From positions 1 through 64,000 of the forward strand of contig CAWAMJ010000013.1 in assembly GCA_963783085.1 (NCBI GenBank): a stretch of 64,000 bases of DNA, in the 5' to 3' direction. The notes beneath the pieces were generated by a model. The model ran no database searches, was not told the origin of the DNA, and was given only the letters and a program-made list of their open reading frames with translations. This DNA is from CAVYUC01 sp963783085. GTDB lineage: Bacteria; Bacteroidota; Bacteroidia; Bacteroidales; Prolixibacteraceae. Numbering within the stretch: position 1 is the first letter of the stretch; each line of letters starts with the position of its first letter. Shown one piece after another: positions 16,543 to 24,994 of this stretch. A program made the translations under genes and the position numbers.

Positions 16543-17071
16543 GTCGGCTTTTTTTCCTGTCACAGCGGGATTGCCCGTTACAATTAAAGGGCTGGCGGCT
16601 TGTTTGCCCCTCCCAAGTGATGTGACGGTTTTGCTCATCCATTCCAGGTAAAGATTGACGTTTTAGCTTTCTTTTCAAATATACTTGTTACTGTTCAGTT
16701 TTATATGCTGCCGCTTGTTAAAATCACCGACTTTTTATGTCCGCAACTTAACTGCAAAACCGGCGCAGGAGTTGAAGCCTGCAAACAAGATGACAGCCCG
16801 GAGTACTACTTTTCCGCGTGCAAGTCAGGCTTCCCGCCCCGATTAATTGTACCGAAACCGGCATTCAAACGCGGGGCGTGTTACTTCTGATAATTTTATT
16901 AAAACCGGAAAATTCCACATTTTAACCCGGTTTCTATTCCAGCTTTTTAAGCAGCCCCGCCAGACATTAAATGCTGCGTATTTCCGCACACCTCGCGGGA
17001 TTTTATTTCGCCGCCATACCAACATTTGAAAGAACTTACTTTCGCAATTTTATTTCAGTTTCTTAGCTGCA
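16543..17071 (-). other. Gene-less cassette, copy 1
   Basis: This is about 530 bp between two attC-like sites with no convincing gene. The frames of about 60 codons on both strands have no recognisable product, ribosome site or codon bias. A minus-strand TATATTTG box at 16676-16683 fits the Bacteroidota -7 consensus and would drive transcription leftward, through site 11 into the DUF4238 cassette. The body is repeated almost exactly at 17205-17736 (offset 662 bp). Confidence 0.6.
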
Positions 17072-17204
17072 CCATAACGGCCGGGTGCATGTTGCGTTGG
17101 GCTTTTTATGCACTGTCCGTTCAGGTTATTTGTATGTTTATTAAATGTTCTCACTTTTCAAATTTTTGCCGGCCGCCCAATGCAATATGGCACATTGTTA
17201 TGGT
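17072..17204 (-). repeat. attC-like site 12
   Basis: The arms match site 11 (CCATAACGGCCGGGTGCATG / CAATGCAATATGGCACATTG). The loop and inner stem differ at several places (for example the GGTTATTTG loop stretch and TTGCCGGCCGCCC), although the cassette bodies are almost identical. Confidence 0.85.
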
Positions 17205-17736
17205 GTCGGCTTTTTTTCCTGTCACAGCGGGATTGCCCGTTACAATTAAAGGGCTGGCGGCTTGTTTGCCCCTCCCAAGTGATGTGACGGTTTTGCTCAT
17301 CCATTCCAGGTAAAGATTGACGTTTTAGCTTTCTTTTCAAATATACTTGTTACTGTTCAGTTTTATATGCTGCCGCTTGTTAAAATCACCGACTTTTTAT
17401 GTCCGCAACTTAACTGCAAAACCGGCGCAGGAGTTGAAGCCTGCAAACAAGATGACAGCCCGGAGTACTACTTTTCCGCGTGCAAGTCAGGCTTCCCGCC
17501 CCGATTAATTGTACCGAAACCGGCATTCAAACGCGGGGCGTGTTACTTCTGATAATTTTATTAAAACCGGAAAATTCCACATTTTAACCCGGTTTCTATT
17601 CCAGCTTTTTAAGCAGCCCCGCCAGACATTAAATGCTGCGTATTTCCACACACCTCGCGGGATTTTATTTCGCCGCCATACCAACATTTGAAAGAACTTA
17701 CTTTCGCAATTTTATTTCAGTTTCTTAGCTGCACCA
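17205..17736 (-). other. Gene-less cassette, copy 2
   Basis: This is a near-identical repeat of the body at 16543-17071; the only difference I found is one base (CCGCACAC versus CCACACAC). It carries the same TATATTTG box (17338-17345, minus strand). It is the cassette closest to the recombinase. No gene is recognised on either strand. Confidence 0.6.
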
Positions 17737-17795
17737 TAACTACGTTGTCTGTGGAACAAAGTTATCTTATATTTCTTTATTTGCCACGTTAGGTG
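17735..17795 (-). other. attI-like primary site next to the recombinase
   Basis: The last cassette junction (CCATAAC, 17734-17740) is followed by a hairpin (ATAACTACGTT / AACAAAGTTAT, 17736-17765). Further on is GTTAGGT at 17788-17794, which matches the integron core consensus GTTRRRY exactly. The region ends 14 bases from the recombinase stop codon. It differs from all attC-like sites in length and sequence, as expected for a primary insertion site, but this is inferred from position only. Confidence 0.45.
17757..17764 (-). promoter_or_regulatory. Possible cassette promoter (-7 box TAACTTTG)
   Basis: On the minus strand TAACTTTG fits TAnnTTTG and points into the first cassette. It lies in the attI-like hairpin, a position comparable to the outward promoter of known integrons. 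No good -33 element is visible at the normal spacing. Confidence 0.35.
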
Positions 17796-17808
17796 TAACT
17801 TCTTTATC

Positions 17809-18969
17809 CTATAAATTGAGATCATCAAACGGATTTTTTATGTTATCTAACGTCTGCTTGCTTACATGCGTATAAATTTCGGTCGTTTTCGATGACTTAT
17901 GACCAAGCAATACCTGTATAATCCGTAAATCAGTCCCATTTTCCAATAAATGAGTCGCGATGCTGTGCCGTAAACAATGAATTGTATAGGGCTTATTAAT
18001 CTTCGCCTTAAGTAATGCTTTTTCAAACACTTTTTGCAAACTGGAGGCCGTTAACGCTTTCCCCCGATACTGCCCTTCAATCAGGTATTTTACCGGGCGG
18101 TGGGCAAGATAATATTCTTTTATTTCCTCCAGCGTTCTTTGGCTAAGCGGAACAACACGGTCTTTTTTCCCTTTCGCATTAATCACCGATAGTAACCTTC
18201 GCTTCGAATCAAGGTGCTCCAGTTTTAAATCAATTAGTTCGCCTCTGCGTAAACCACAGGAATAGATCATCATCATGGCCATTTTATGTTTGGGATTGGT
18301 AATGGTCTGAAAGAATTTTTCCAAATCGGGTTTACTAAACACTTTAGGCAGAGGACTCGATTTCAACGGCCGCTCAATTTCTTCGATGTTCAATAACCGG
18401 TTATAGTTCTTTTCGTAAAACAATTTTAAGGAACTCACTGTCTGGTTTTGGAACGTAGCGCTTAGCCCATTTTCCATGATGAATTCTGTGTTGAACCTCG
18501 TAATATCTTCAACGCTAACTGTCTCCGGTAGTTTGGACGGATAAAACCCGAAAAAAATTTCCAACTGGTGAATGTAGGTTTTGATAGTATTTGCGGCATA
18601 CCGTTTTTGTTCCATCCATGTTTTAAAGGATTGTATCTGCGCCTTTACTTCAGAGGATAACTGCGATTTGATGGTGGGAAGGTTATACTTTGCTTTAATT
18701 TCCGAAGGTTTGGAAGATGTTTTTACGCCGTTGGCGTTTTTCAGTTCCGAATAATTTAGCCAGGCTTTTCCCCTGAACATTTCGAAAAAAGTATTCAGGT
18801 TAAAATTATTTTCCGATATCCACCAGCAGCGCAATGTACGGCTCCAGGTTGCAGTAGTGTTCTTACGCAATACATCCATAACCTGAATGTTATACGTAAA
18901 CTCAATGCGTATTACTTTTTGGGCTTTGTGTACCCCTCTTTTCAGCGTTATGTTCGGCCGTTCAGTCAA
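17809..18969 (-). CDS. Tyrosine recombinase at the head of the cassette array, non-IntI
   Basis: This 386-residue recombinase has three parts. Residues 1-100 are a family-specific N-terminal region with clustered tryptophans (TWSRTLRCWWI, 41-51). Residues 105-195 are a SAM-like core-binding domain. Residues 205-376 are the catalytic domain, with R241 (SCGLRRGEL), Lys of AKGKKD (266-269), HCLRH (331-335), H357 (LLGHKSS) and nucleophile Y366 (TTEIYTHVS). The segment between the Lys motif and HCLRH is short, so the extra region that IntI integrases carry there is absent. The only start in frame is a TTG at 18969. An ATG at 18991 would be in frame if one A of an A5 run were removed. It has the same direction as the cassettes and its stop borders the attI-like region. 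Confidence 0.85.
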   Translation of the reverse strand: MTERPNITLKRGVHKAQKVIRIEFTYNIQVMDVLRKNTTATWSRTLRCWWISENNFNLNTFFEMFRGKAWLNYSELKNANGVKTSSKPSEIKAKYNLPTIKSQLSSEVKAQIQSFKTWMEQKRYAANTIKTYIHQLEIFFGFYPSKLPETVSVEDITRFNTEFIMENGLSATFQNQTVSSLKLFYEKNYNRLLNIEEIERPLKSSPLPKVFSKPDLEKFFQTITNPKHKMAMMMIYSCGLRRGELIDLKLEHLDSKRRLLSVINAKGKKDRVVPLSQRTLEEIKEYYLAHRPVKYLIEGQYRGKALTASSLQKVFEKALLKAKINKPYTIHCLRHSIATHLLENGTDLRIIQVLLGHKSSKTTEIYTHVSKQTLDNIKNPFDDLNL

Positions 18970-19219
18970 AGTTTTTGGTTTTTGGCTGCATAAAATTAGA
19001 AATTTTATCGTTCCGTCAAACGCTGTTGTTCAAATAACTGTAACCGGTTATGAATAGATCCGGGATTAATTGCCACACACCTGCAATGATCAACAGTCTC
19101 AATTTGCCGCGTTTCTACGGCATTTTTCCGTAAAAGTGTCCGAAAACAGGTGCTATCCCGAAGGTAGATTTCAATTGCGAACCCGGAGAAACAGAAACCG
19201 GCTGAAAAATGCCCGTTTT

Positions 19220-20161
19220 TTAAAACCGTTTGGTGTACCCGTGGCAATAGGGAGTGCCGCCTTTGTGTTCGTAATAATCCTGGTGATAACCTTCGGCCTC
19301 CCAGAACTTTCCGGCAGGCGCCACTTTTGTAGCAATGTTGTAACCTTTGTTTTCCAGGATGCCGATCAGTTTTTCCGCGGTTTCTTTCTGAGCTTCATTT
19401 TTATAGAAAACTTCCGAACGGTACTGCTCGCCAACGTCCGGCCCCTGCCGGTTAACCTGTGTCGGGTCGTGAATTTCGAAAAACAGCCTGGCCACCTTTT
19501 CGTAGGTGGTTTTGGAAGGATCGAAAATCACCCTAACTGTTTCGGCGTGGCCGGTGGTGTGGCTGCTTACATCGCGGTACGACGGGTTTTTCCTGTGTCC
19601 GCCCATGTAGCCGGAAACGGCTGAAATGACGCCATCGGCCTGTTCCATAAAATATTCAACTCCCCAAAAACATCCGCCGGCAAAATAAGCCGAGTCGCGT
19701 TTTGCCGTTGCTGAATTTTCTGCCGGAACAAAAACCAGCGAAATGGAATTAACGCAGTGGCGCGTATCTTTATCAGTAAAACCTTCGCCGAGAAATACAT
19801 GCCCTAAATGAGCGCCGCAATTCGTGCAGGTAATTTCAGTGCGAAGTCCGTCGGGAGTGCGGGTAACTGCGCCCGGGATTTCATCATCGAAAGCGGGCCA
19901 GCCGCAATTTGCATCAAACTTGTCGGACGACCGGTACAGTTCGGCGCCGCAGCGTTTACAAACGTACGTTCCTTCTTCAAAAAATTTGTCGTATTTACCG
20001 GTGAAAGGTCGCTCGGTTCCTTTGTGAATAATCACCCGTTTTTCGGCAGGTGTCAATTCACGGTATTCTCCCGAATTTTTCACCTGGTTTTTATTCTGTG
20101 CACAGCCAGTAAATGTTACCAGTAATAAAAAAAACGCTGATATAAGTTGTTTGTTTTTCAT
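19220..20161 (-). CDS. msrBA: MsrB-MsrA fusion methionine sulfoxide reductase, lipoprotein
   Basis: This 313-residue fusion repairs oxidised methionine of exported proteins. A lipobox (FTGC, Cys20) places it in the cell envelope. MsrB comes first (about 33-145) with zinc-binding CKRC and CTNC pairs, GWPAF and the catalytic Cys in RHCVNS. MsrA follows (about 157-313) with the catalytic GCFWG, SGYMGG and GHAETV. The MsrA C-terminal YHQDYYEHK region is complete. It stands alone, with no partner gene nearby. Confidence 0.95.
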   Translation of the reverse strand: MKNKQLISAFFLLLVTFTGCAQNKNQVKNSGEYRELTPAEKRVIIHKGTERPFTGKYDKFFEEGTYVCKRCGAELYRSSDKFDANCGWPAFDDEIPGAVTRTPDGLRTEITCTNCGAHLGHVFLGEGFTDKDTRHCVNSISLVFVPAENSATAKRDSAYFAGGCFWGVEYFMEQADGVISAVSGYMGGHRKNPSYRDVSSHTTGHAETVRVIFDPSKTTYEKVARLFFEIHDPTQVNRQGPDVGEQYRSEVFYKNEAQKETAEKLIGILENKGYNIATKVAPAGKFWEAEGYHQDYYEHKGGTPYCHGYTKRF

Positions 20162-20217
20162 TTTGTTCTTTTTTTCGCGGACACCAATGAATTTAAAACG
20201 TTAAATCCGGAACTAAA

Positions 20218-21693
20218 TTACACCGTTGCAACCGGCAAATCAAAAATAAAAGTGGTTCCTTTTCCGTATTGGCTGGACACATTAATCTGCGAATGGTGCA
20301 AATCGATTATTTTTTTTACAATCGCCAGCCCAAGTCCGGTACCCGAACTGCCGTCATCCTGCCGTCCTTTGTAGTAACGCTGAAAAACATTAGGCAAATC
20401 CTCCTGCTTAATCCCCTGTCCCGAGTCGGCAACGCGGACTTCCACCCAATCCGGTTTTTTCGGATCGATTTCAATGTTGATAGTATCGCCTTCGTTACAG
20501 AATTTCATAGCATTGTCGATGAGGTTCTGCAGTACCCGGTTGATCATCGAAATATCGGCTTTTACCAGCGGCACATTTTTATCAATCATCGTATTAATGC
20601 TGATTCCCTTTTTCCGGGAAAGAAGGCGGTATTTATTTGCAATATCGTAAACCAGTTCGGAAATGGAAAATGGTTCAGGATGCGGCTCGATTTGATTCGC
20701 CTGCAATTTCGACAATTCGAACAATTCCTCTACCAGTTTCTTCAGCCGCCCGCAACTTTTGTAAATTATTTCGAGATATTTTTGTTGTTCGTTTTTGGTA
20801 ACCGAGTCTTTTTTTAGCATCAGTGTTTCGGCATAACCCTGAATGGATGCCACAGGAGTGCGCAGGTCGTGCGAAACATTGCTAATCAGTTCCCGGCGCA
20901 GGTTGTCCACTCCTTTCAATTCCTGAATGTTCTTTTCGATGGTGTCGGCCATTTGGTTGAACGTCAAACTGATTCTATCGATTTCATTTTCGCTTTTTAC
21001 GGGAATACGGGCTGACAAATTCCCGTCCCTGAATTCATTGATTCCCCGGAAAATCGGATTCAATTTACGGGTGATAAAATAAATGGCGAGCAAACCCACC
21101 AGGGCCGAAATAATTAAAATGATGATTACCGAACGAATGGAAAGTCCAAGGATATAACTGCCGAGCACTGCCTGCGATGCAGACACATATTCCTGGCTGG
21201 CCAGCACAATATAAATGTATCCGGTGAGCCTGCCGTTTTCCTCAACCTGAACTGCCGAAAAAGTTTTGTATTCTCCCGGGTTGCGCGGATCGTCGCCGTA
21301 AATAATACTGTGTTCCGGATCGTTCAGAAACTGCTTGATAGGCGCCAGGTTTATTTTCGTCAACTTTACAGCTTTATCCGGAACCACATATTTCAGGATT
21401 TTACCCTCGGGATTGAGCACATATACTTCAACAATTGGATTGATTACCATCATGGAATGCATAATATCTGCCATCCCTTCGTCGCTGACAATGCCATTTT
21501 TCATATTTGGCTGGATAACATCGACCATGTTGGCTGCCAGTTCGCGGTTCAGGCGCTGATTTACTTCGATGCTGTATTTATTTGCCGATTGTACCGAAAT
21601 GTACAGGGTTATGGCTGCAAAAAATATCAGGACCAGTAAAAAAATCGCCGATACCTGGATATACAACCTGTTAAAAATTTTCGATTTTATCAT
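20218..21693 (-). CDS. Sensor histidine kinase (HAMP, HisKA, HATPase)
   Basis: This 491-residue kinase has a TM segment at about 12-33, a periplasmic sensing domain of about 140 residues, a second TM at about 185-210, a HAMP linker (KLNPIFRGINEFRDGNLSAR), HisKA with the phosphorylated His in NVSHDLRTP, and a HATPase domain with the N box (LIDNAMKFC), G1 (DSGQGI) and G2 (GTGLGLAIVKK). It lies 24 bp downstream of the response regulator gene, its likely partner. The signal is unknown. Confidence 0.93.
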   Translation of the reverse strand: MIKSKIFNRLYIQVSAIFLLVLIFFAAITLYISVQSANKYSIEVNQRLNRELAANMVDVIQPNMKNGIVSDEGMADIMHSMMVINPIVEVYVLNPEGKILKYVVPDKAVKLTKINLAPIKQFLNDPEHSIIYGDDPRNPGEYKTFSAVQVEENGRLTGYIYIVLASQEYVSASQAVLGSYILGLSIRSVIIILIISALVGLLAIYFITRKLNPIFRGINEFRDGNLSARIPVKSENEIDRISLTFNQMADTIEKNIQELKGVDNLRRELISNVSHDLRTPVASIQGYAETLMLKKDSVTKNEQQKYLEIIYKSCGRLKKLVEELFELSKLQANQIEPHPEPFSISELVYDIANKYRLLSRKKGISINTMIDKNVPLVKADISMINRVLQNLIDNAMKFCNEGDTINIEIDPKKPDWVEVRVADSGQGIKQEDLPNVFQRYYKGRQDDGSSGTGLGLAIVKKIIDLHHSQINVSSQYGKGTTFIFDLPVATV

Positions 21694-21717
21694 TTTTCGA
21701 TTGTGCTAATTCTTTTT

Positions 21718-22413
21718 TTACATTTCCCTGAATTTGTAACCGACGCCCCATGTGGTCAGAATAAATTCGGGCTTGCTCATATCCTTTTCAATTTTCGATC
21801 GTAACCGGTTGATGTGCGAATTCACCGTGTGTTCGAAACCTTCAAACTCGTAGCCCCAGACTTTGTTGAGCAAATTCATTCGCGAATAGGTTTTCCCCGG
21901 ATTTGACGCCAGGTGAACGAGCAAATCAAACTCTTTTGGCGACAGTTCGATACGTTTTCCACCGACTTCCACAATGCGCATCCCTACATTTATGTAAAGG
22001 CTTTCGCACCGGAATTCCTGTTCCGCTTCATTTTCTGCACTCAAGCTGTAATCGTACCGGCGCAATACCGCTTTTATTCTTGCCAGCAATTCACGAATTC
22101 CAAATGGCTTGGAGATGTAATCGTCGGCGCCCATTTCAAGACCGAGAACCTTGTCTATTTCTTCCGATTTTGAAGTTAACATTAAAACAGGCGTATGTAT
22201 TTTTTCCATCCGGATGCGTTTACATACTTCAAAACCATCAAGTTGCGGCAATCGAATATCGAGTAAAATGAAGCGGTATGTATTGTTCAACGCTTTCATC
22301 AAACCATCTTTACCATCGTACGATTTGTCAACTTCCAAATCCATATCGGCTAAATGAATGGATATCAATTCCGAAATATCCTTGTCGTCTTCAATAATTA
22401 AGGCTTTTTCCAT
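21718..22413 (-). CDS. OmpR-family response regulator
   Basis: This 231-residue regulator has a receiver domain (1-120) with acidic EDD at 8-10, phospho-acceptor D52 (LLDIRLP) and the conserved Thr/Lys (LTSKS, SKPFG). A winged-helix DNA-binding domain follows (about 130-231: RIELSPKEFDLLVHLASNPG, ...HINRLRSKIE). It is first in a two-gene operon with the histidine kinase. Targets are unknown. Confidence 0.94.
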   Translation of the reverse strand: MEKALIIEDDKDISELISIHLADMDLEVDKSYDGKDGLMKALNNTYRFILLDIRLPQLDGFEVCKRIRMEKIHTPVLMLTSKSEEIDKVLGLEMGADDYISKPFGIRELLARIKAVLRRYDYSLSAENEAEQEFRCESLYINVGMRIVEVGGKRIELSPKEFDLLVHLASNPGKTYSRMNLLNKVWGYEFEGFEHTVNSHINRLRSKIEKDMSKPEFILTTWGVGYKFREM

Positions 22414-22559
22414 CGGATTTTATTCAAAGAAACAGTTCAAAGGTATTTTCTGTTTATCACAAAAGTATCACAGAATCATAAAATTATATGAATATCAGTA
22501 TTTTGCGATTTATCCTTCGCCTGGCGATAAATTTTGGGCCGGGTATTCATTGGCACTGC

Positions 22560-22680
22560 AATCCGTCGCTTAAAAGCGACGGCAAAGGATAAACCAGACT
22601 GAAATTGTTATCCTTTGCCGTTGTGCTTCAGCCAACGGTTTACAGAAACCACTAAATAACACGGGCTTTAGCCCGGAATC
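22560..22680. repeat. Compound REP-like palindromes
   Basis: Several palindromes follow each other: CCGTCGCT/AGCGACGG (22563-22582), GGCAAAGGATAA/TTATCCTTTGCC (22581-22592 and 22608-22619), CCGTTG/CAACGG (22618-22638) and CGGGC/GCCCG (22662-22675). The gap between the response regulator (22413) and the next frame holds nothing else that I recognise. This looks like a mobile extragenic palindrome, or a transcript end with strong folding. Confidence 0.55.
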
Positions 22681-22698
22681 CATTTGCTTCAACCTTTT

Positions 22699-22986
22699 TT
22701 AATCTCCTAAAAAATTCTGTTTTATAAATTTCGAACGCGAAACAAACAACTTTTTCGCCAAATCGGGGCTGTTAAACCAGGTTCCGCGGTTTTGGCTGCT
22801 TTCGACTATGAAATTCTCGTCATCCGTTTTGTAGCCGGTAATTTCAAGCGGTTCCATCGAATTGCTCCCTTCAATTTCATTAATAACTGTTTCGGTCAAA
22901 TCGTCGATTACAGTTGAGCAGCAGCAATTTTCAAGTCCAATAAACAATTTGAAATTGAAGATGTTACACCTGAAGCAAACAGACAA
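22699..22986 (-). CDS. Small hypothetical protein or gene remnant
   Basis: The frame is 95 codons long and can start only with TTG. The C-terminal half (MEPLEITGYKTDDENFIVESSQNRGTWFNSPDLAKKLF) reads like a folded protein, while the first 25 residues do not. No family is recognised. It may be a fragment of a decayed gene, and it lies back to back with the ZIP transporter. Confidence 0.25.
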   Translation of the reverse strand: MSVCFRCNIFNFKLFIGLENCCCSTVIDDLTETVINEIEGSNSMEPLEITGYKTDDENFIVESSQNRGTWFNSPDLAKKLFVSRSKFIKQNFLGD

Positions 22987-23003
22987 TAAATTTTCAAAAC
23001 AAC

Positions 23004-23756
23004 ATGGAAGAATGGGTAAAAGCCGGGTTGTGGGGTTTTTTATCGGGCGGAGCGCTGATTATTGGTTCCGTAATCGGTTATTACATTAACTTATCACAAA
23101 AAATTATTGCGCTCATCATGGGGTTTGGCGCCGGAGTGTTGATTTCAGCCCTGTCTTTTGAATTAATGGAAGAAGCATACAAAGGAAGCGGGCTGGCGCC
23201 CACTGCCATTGGTTTTCTGCTGGGAGCTGCGGTATATTCAATTTTTAATTTCTACCTGGAACATAAGGGCGCAAAACACCGAAAACGTTCTCAAGACCAG
23301 CAACCTTCCGAAAAAGAACAATCAGGCAGCGGCATGGCCATTGCGTTGGGTGCTTTGCTGGATGGCATTCCGGAGTCGATCGCCATAGGAATCAGTATGT
23401 TGGAAGGTGGCGCAGTGAGTGTTGCAACGGTAATTGCCATTTTCATTTCAAACATTCCCGAAGGTTTGTCGAGTTCTGCCGGAATGAAGCGCGCCGGAAG
23501 ATCGAAGATTTTCATTTTTGGCGTGTGGACGATTATTGCTGTAATCACCGGAATCGCATCCATTTCTGGTTTCACCATTTTCAGCCGGTTGTCTGATGTT
23601 TTTACCGGCGCTACTTTGGCTGTTGCTGCCGGCGCCATTTTAAATATGGTGTCGATTACCATGATTCCCGAAGCTTTCGAAAAGGGGCACGACTGGATTG
23701 GCGTGGTTGCCGTGACCGGTTTTCTCATTTCATTTCTTTTGTCGCATGTGCTTTAA
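23004..23756 (+). CDS. ZIP-family divalent metal transporter
   Basis: This 250-residue inner-membrane protein has about eight TM segments and a central hydrophilic loop (residues ~75-105). The ZIP metal-binding signatures are visible as LDGIPESIAIG (TM4) and SNIPEGLSSS (TM5). It probably imports zinc or another divalent metal. The metal cannot be told from the sequence, and the usual His of the HNIPEG motif is replaced by Ser. It appears monocistronic. Confidence 0.88.
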   Translation: MEEWVKAGLWGFLSGGALIIGSVIGYYINLSQKIIALIMGFGAGVLISALSFELMEEAYKGSGLAPTAIGFLLGAAVYSIFNFYLEHKGAKHRKRSQDQQPSEKEQSGSGMAIALGALLDGIPESIAIGISMLEGGAVSVATVIAIFISNIPEGLSSSAGMKRAGRSKIFIFGVWTIIAVITGIASISGFTIFSRLSDVFTGATLAVAAGAILNMVSITMIPEAFEKGHDWIGVVAVTGFLISFLLSHVL

Positions 23757-23870
23757 AAACAGTGAATGTGGAAACCACGTTCTTGTGAAACCGGAACTTT
23801 GTGAAATTTAACATACACCTAATTTTAAACCGGTTCCGAAGTTTCTATCTTTACACGTATTTAAAACCAG

Positions 23871-24986
23871 GTGAAAAAAACAACTGCAAAAAGAATTGCC
23901 GTTTCGGTAACCAACGACTTAATAGCCGATAATCGGGTGCATAAAATATGCACAACACTCATCAAAATGGGATTTAACGTTTTGCTTGTTGGCCGGAAAT
24001 TACCGCACAGCCAGCCGATCCGCCCGAGAGGTTACCAAACAAAACGGTTAAAATTAGTGTTCGTGAAAGGACCATTTTTTTATGCTGAATTTAATTTCAG
24101 GTTGTTTTTGCTGCTGCTTTTTTCGAAAAATGATGTTTTACTTTCAAACGATTTGGATACGCTGCCTGCCAATTTTTTGGCTTCCAAAATGAAGAAATTA
24201 CCGCTGGTTTACGACAGCCATGAATATTTTACCGAAGTACCGGAGCTGATTCACCGGCCCGTTGTTCAGCGGGTCTGGAAATGGATTGAAAAAAGAACCG
24301 TTCCACACATAAAATATGCGTATACAGTTTGTCAGTCGATTGCTTCGGTTTATGCTGAAAAATACGGAACAACTTTTCGGGTAGTGCGAAACCTGCCGGC
24401 TGAAAATACTTTTTTCCAGTTCAACCAACCGGATAAAAAACCAGGAAAAATGATTCTTTACCAGGGTGCGCTAAACATTGGCCGCGGGTTGGAACAAGTA
24501 ATCCGGGCAATGCATTTCATCGAAAATGCACGGTTGGTTATTGCCGGCGATGGCGACATTGCAAGTGATTTAAAAAAACTGGTGCAATTGGAAAACCTTC
24601 AGAATAAAGTGGAATTTAAAGGAAGGCTTCCGTTGGAAGAACTGGCGAAGTTAACGCCGCAAGCCGATTTGGGGCTTTCCGTTGAGGAAGATTTGGGTTT
24701 GAATTACCGGTTTGCCTTGCCCAATAAATTGTTCGATTACATTCAGGCGGAGGTTCCGGTGCTGGTGAGCAACCTCCCGGAAATGGCTGCCGTTGTGAAA
24801 AAGTATGAAATCGGGAAAATCAGTCATTCACATGAACCGGAACAACTTGCCAAAACAATTCAGGAAGCTTTGTTCGATGAAGAAAAAAGAATGGATTGGA
24901 AAAAAAACCTGAAAACAGCGGCTCGCGAGCTTACCTGGGAAAACGAAGAAAAAGTGGTTCAGGAGATATTTGAACGATTTATTTGA
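23871..24986 (+). CDS. Glycosyltransferase of the GT-B fold (group 1-like)
   Basis: This 371-residue protein starts at a GTG (23871; KKTTAKRIAVSVTNDLIADNRVHK). The N-terminal half has a Rossmann-like acceptor domain with DSHEYF near residue 120. The C-terminal half has the nucleotide-sugar site (YQGALNIGRGLEQVIRAM, VIAGDGD, KVEFKGRLP, GLNYRFALPNKLFDYI). It probably adds a sugar to a surface polysaccharide or lipid. The substrate is unknown. It converges with ftsE. Confidence 0.85.
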   Translation: MKKTTAKRIAVSVTNDLIADNRVHKICTTLIKMGFNVLLVGRKLPHSQPIRPRGYQTKRLKLVFVKGPFFYAEFNFRLFLLLLFSKNDVLLSNDLDTLPANFLASKMKKLPLVYDSHEYFTEVPELIHRPVVQRVWKWIEKRTVPHIKYAYTVCQSIASVYAEKYGTTFRVVRNLPAENTFFQFNQPDKKPGKMILYQGALNIGRGLEQVIRAMHFIENARLVIAGDGDIASDLKKLVQLENLQNKVEFKGRLPLEELAKLTPQADLGLSVEEDLGLNYRFALPNKLFDYIQAEVPVLVSNLPEMAAVVKKYEIGKISHSHEPEQLAKTIQEALFDEEKRMDWKKNLKTAARELTWENEEKVVQEIFERFI

Positions 24987-24994
24987 AAAGATCG

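Noticed and set aside
16705..17552. 61-codon frames in the gene-less cassettes
   Set aside because: They run opposite to the cassette direction, have no ribosome site and no recognisable product.
17751..17766. Homologue of the class 1 integron attI1 (shared AACAAAGTTA)
   Set aside because: The shared stretch is ten bases, AT-rich and in the opposite orientation to the cassettes, so chance is likely.
1..17800. CRISPR array
   Set aside because: The repeats are long palindromes between genes, not short direct repeats with regular spacers, and no cas gene is present.
19005..19247. Open frame of 80 codons upstream of the recombinase gene
   Set aside because: It overlaps the end of msrBA on the same strand, has no ribosome site and reads as low-quality sequence.
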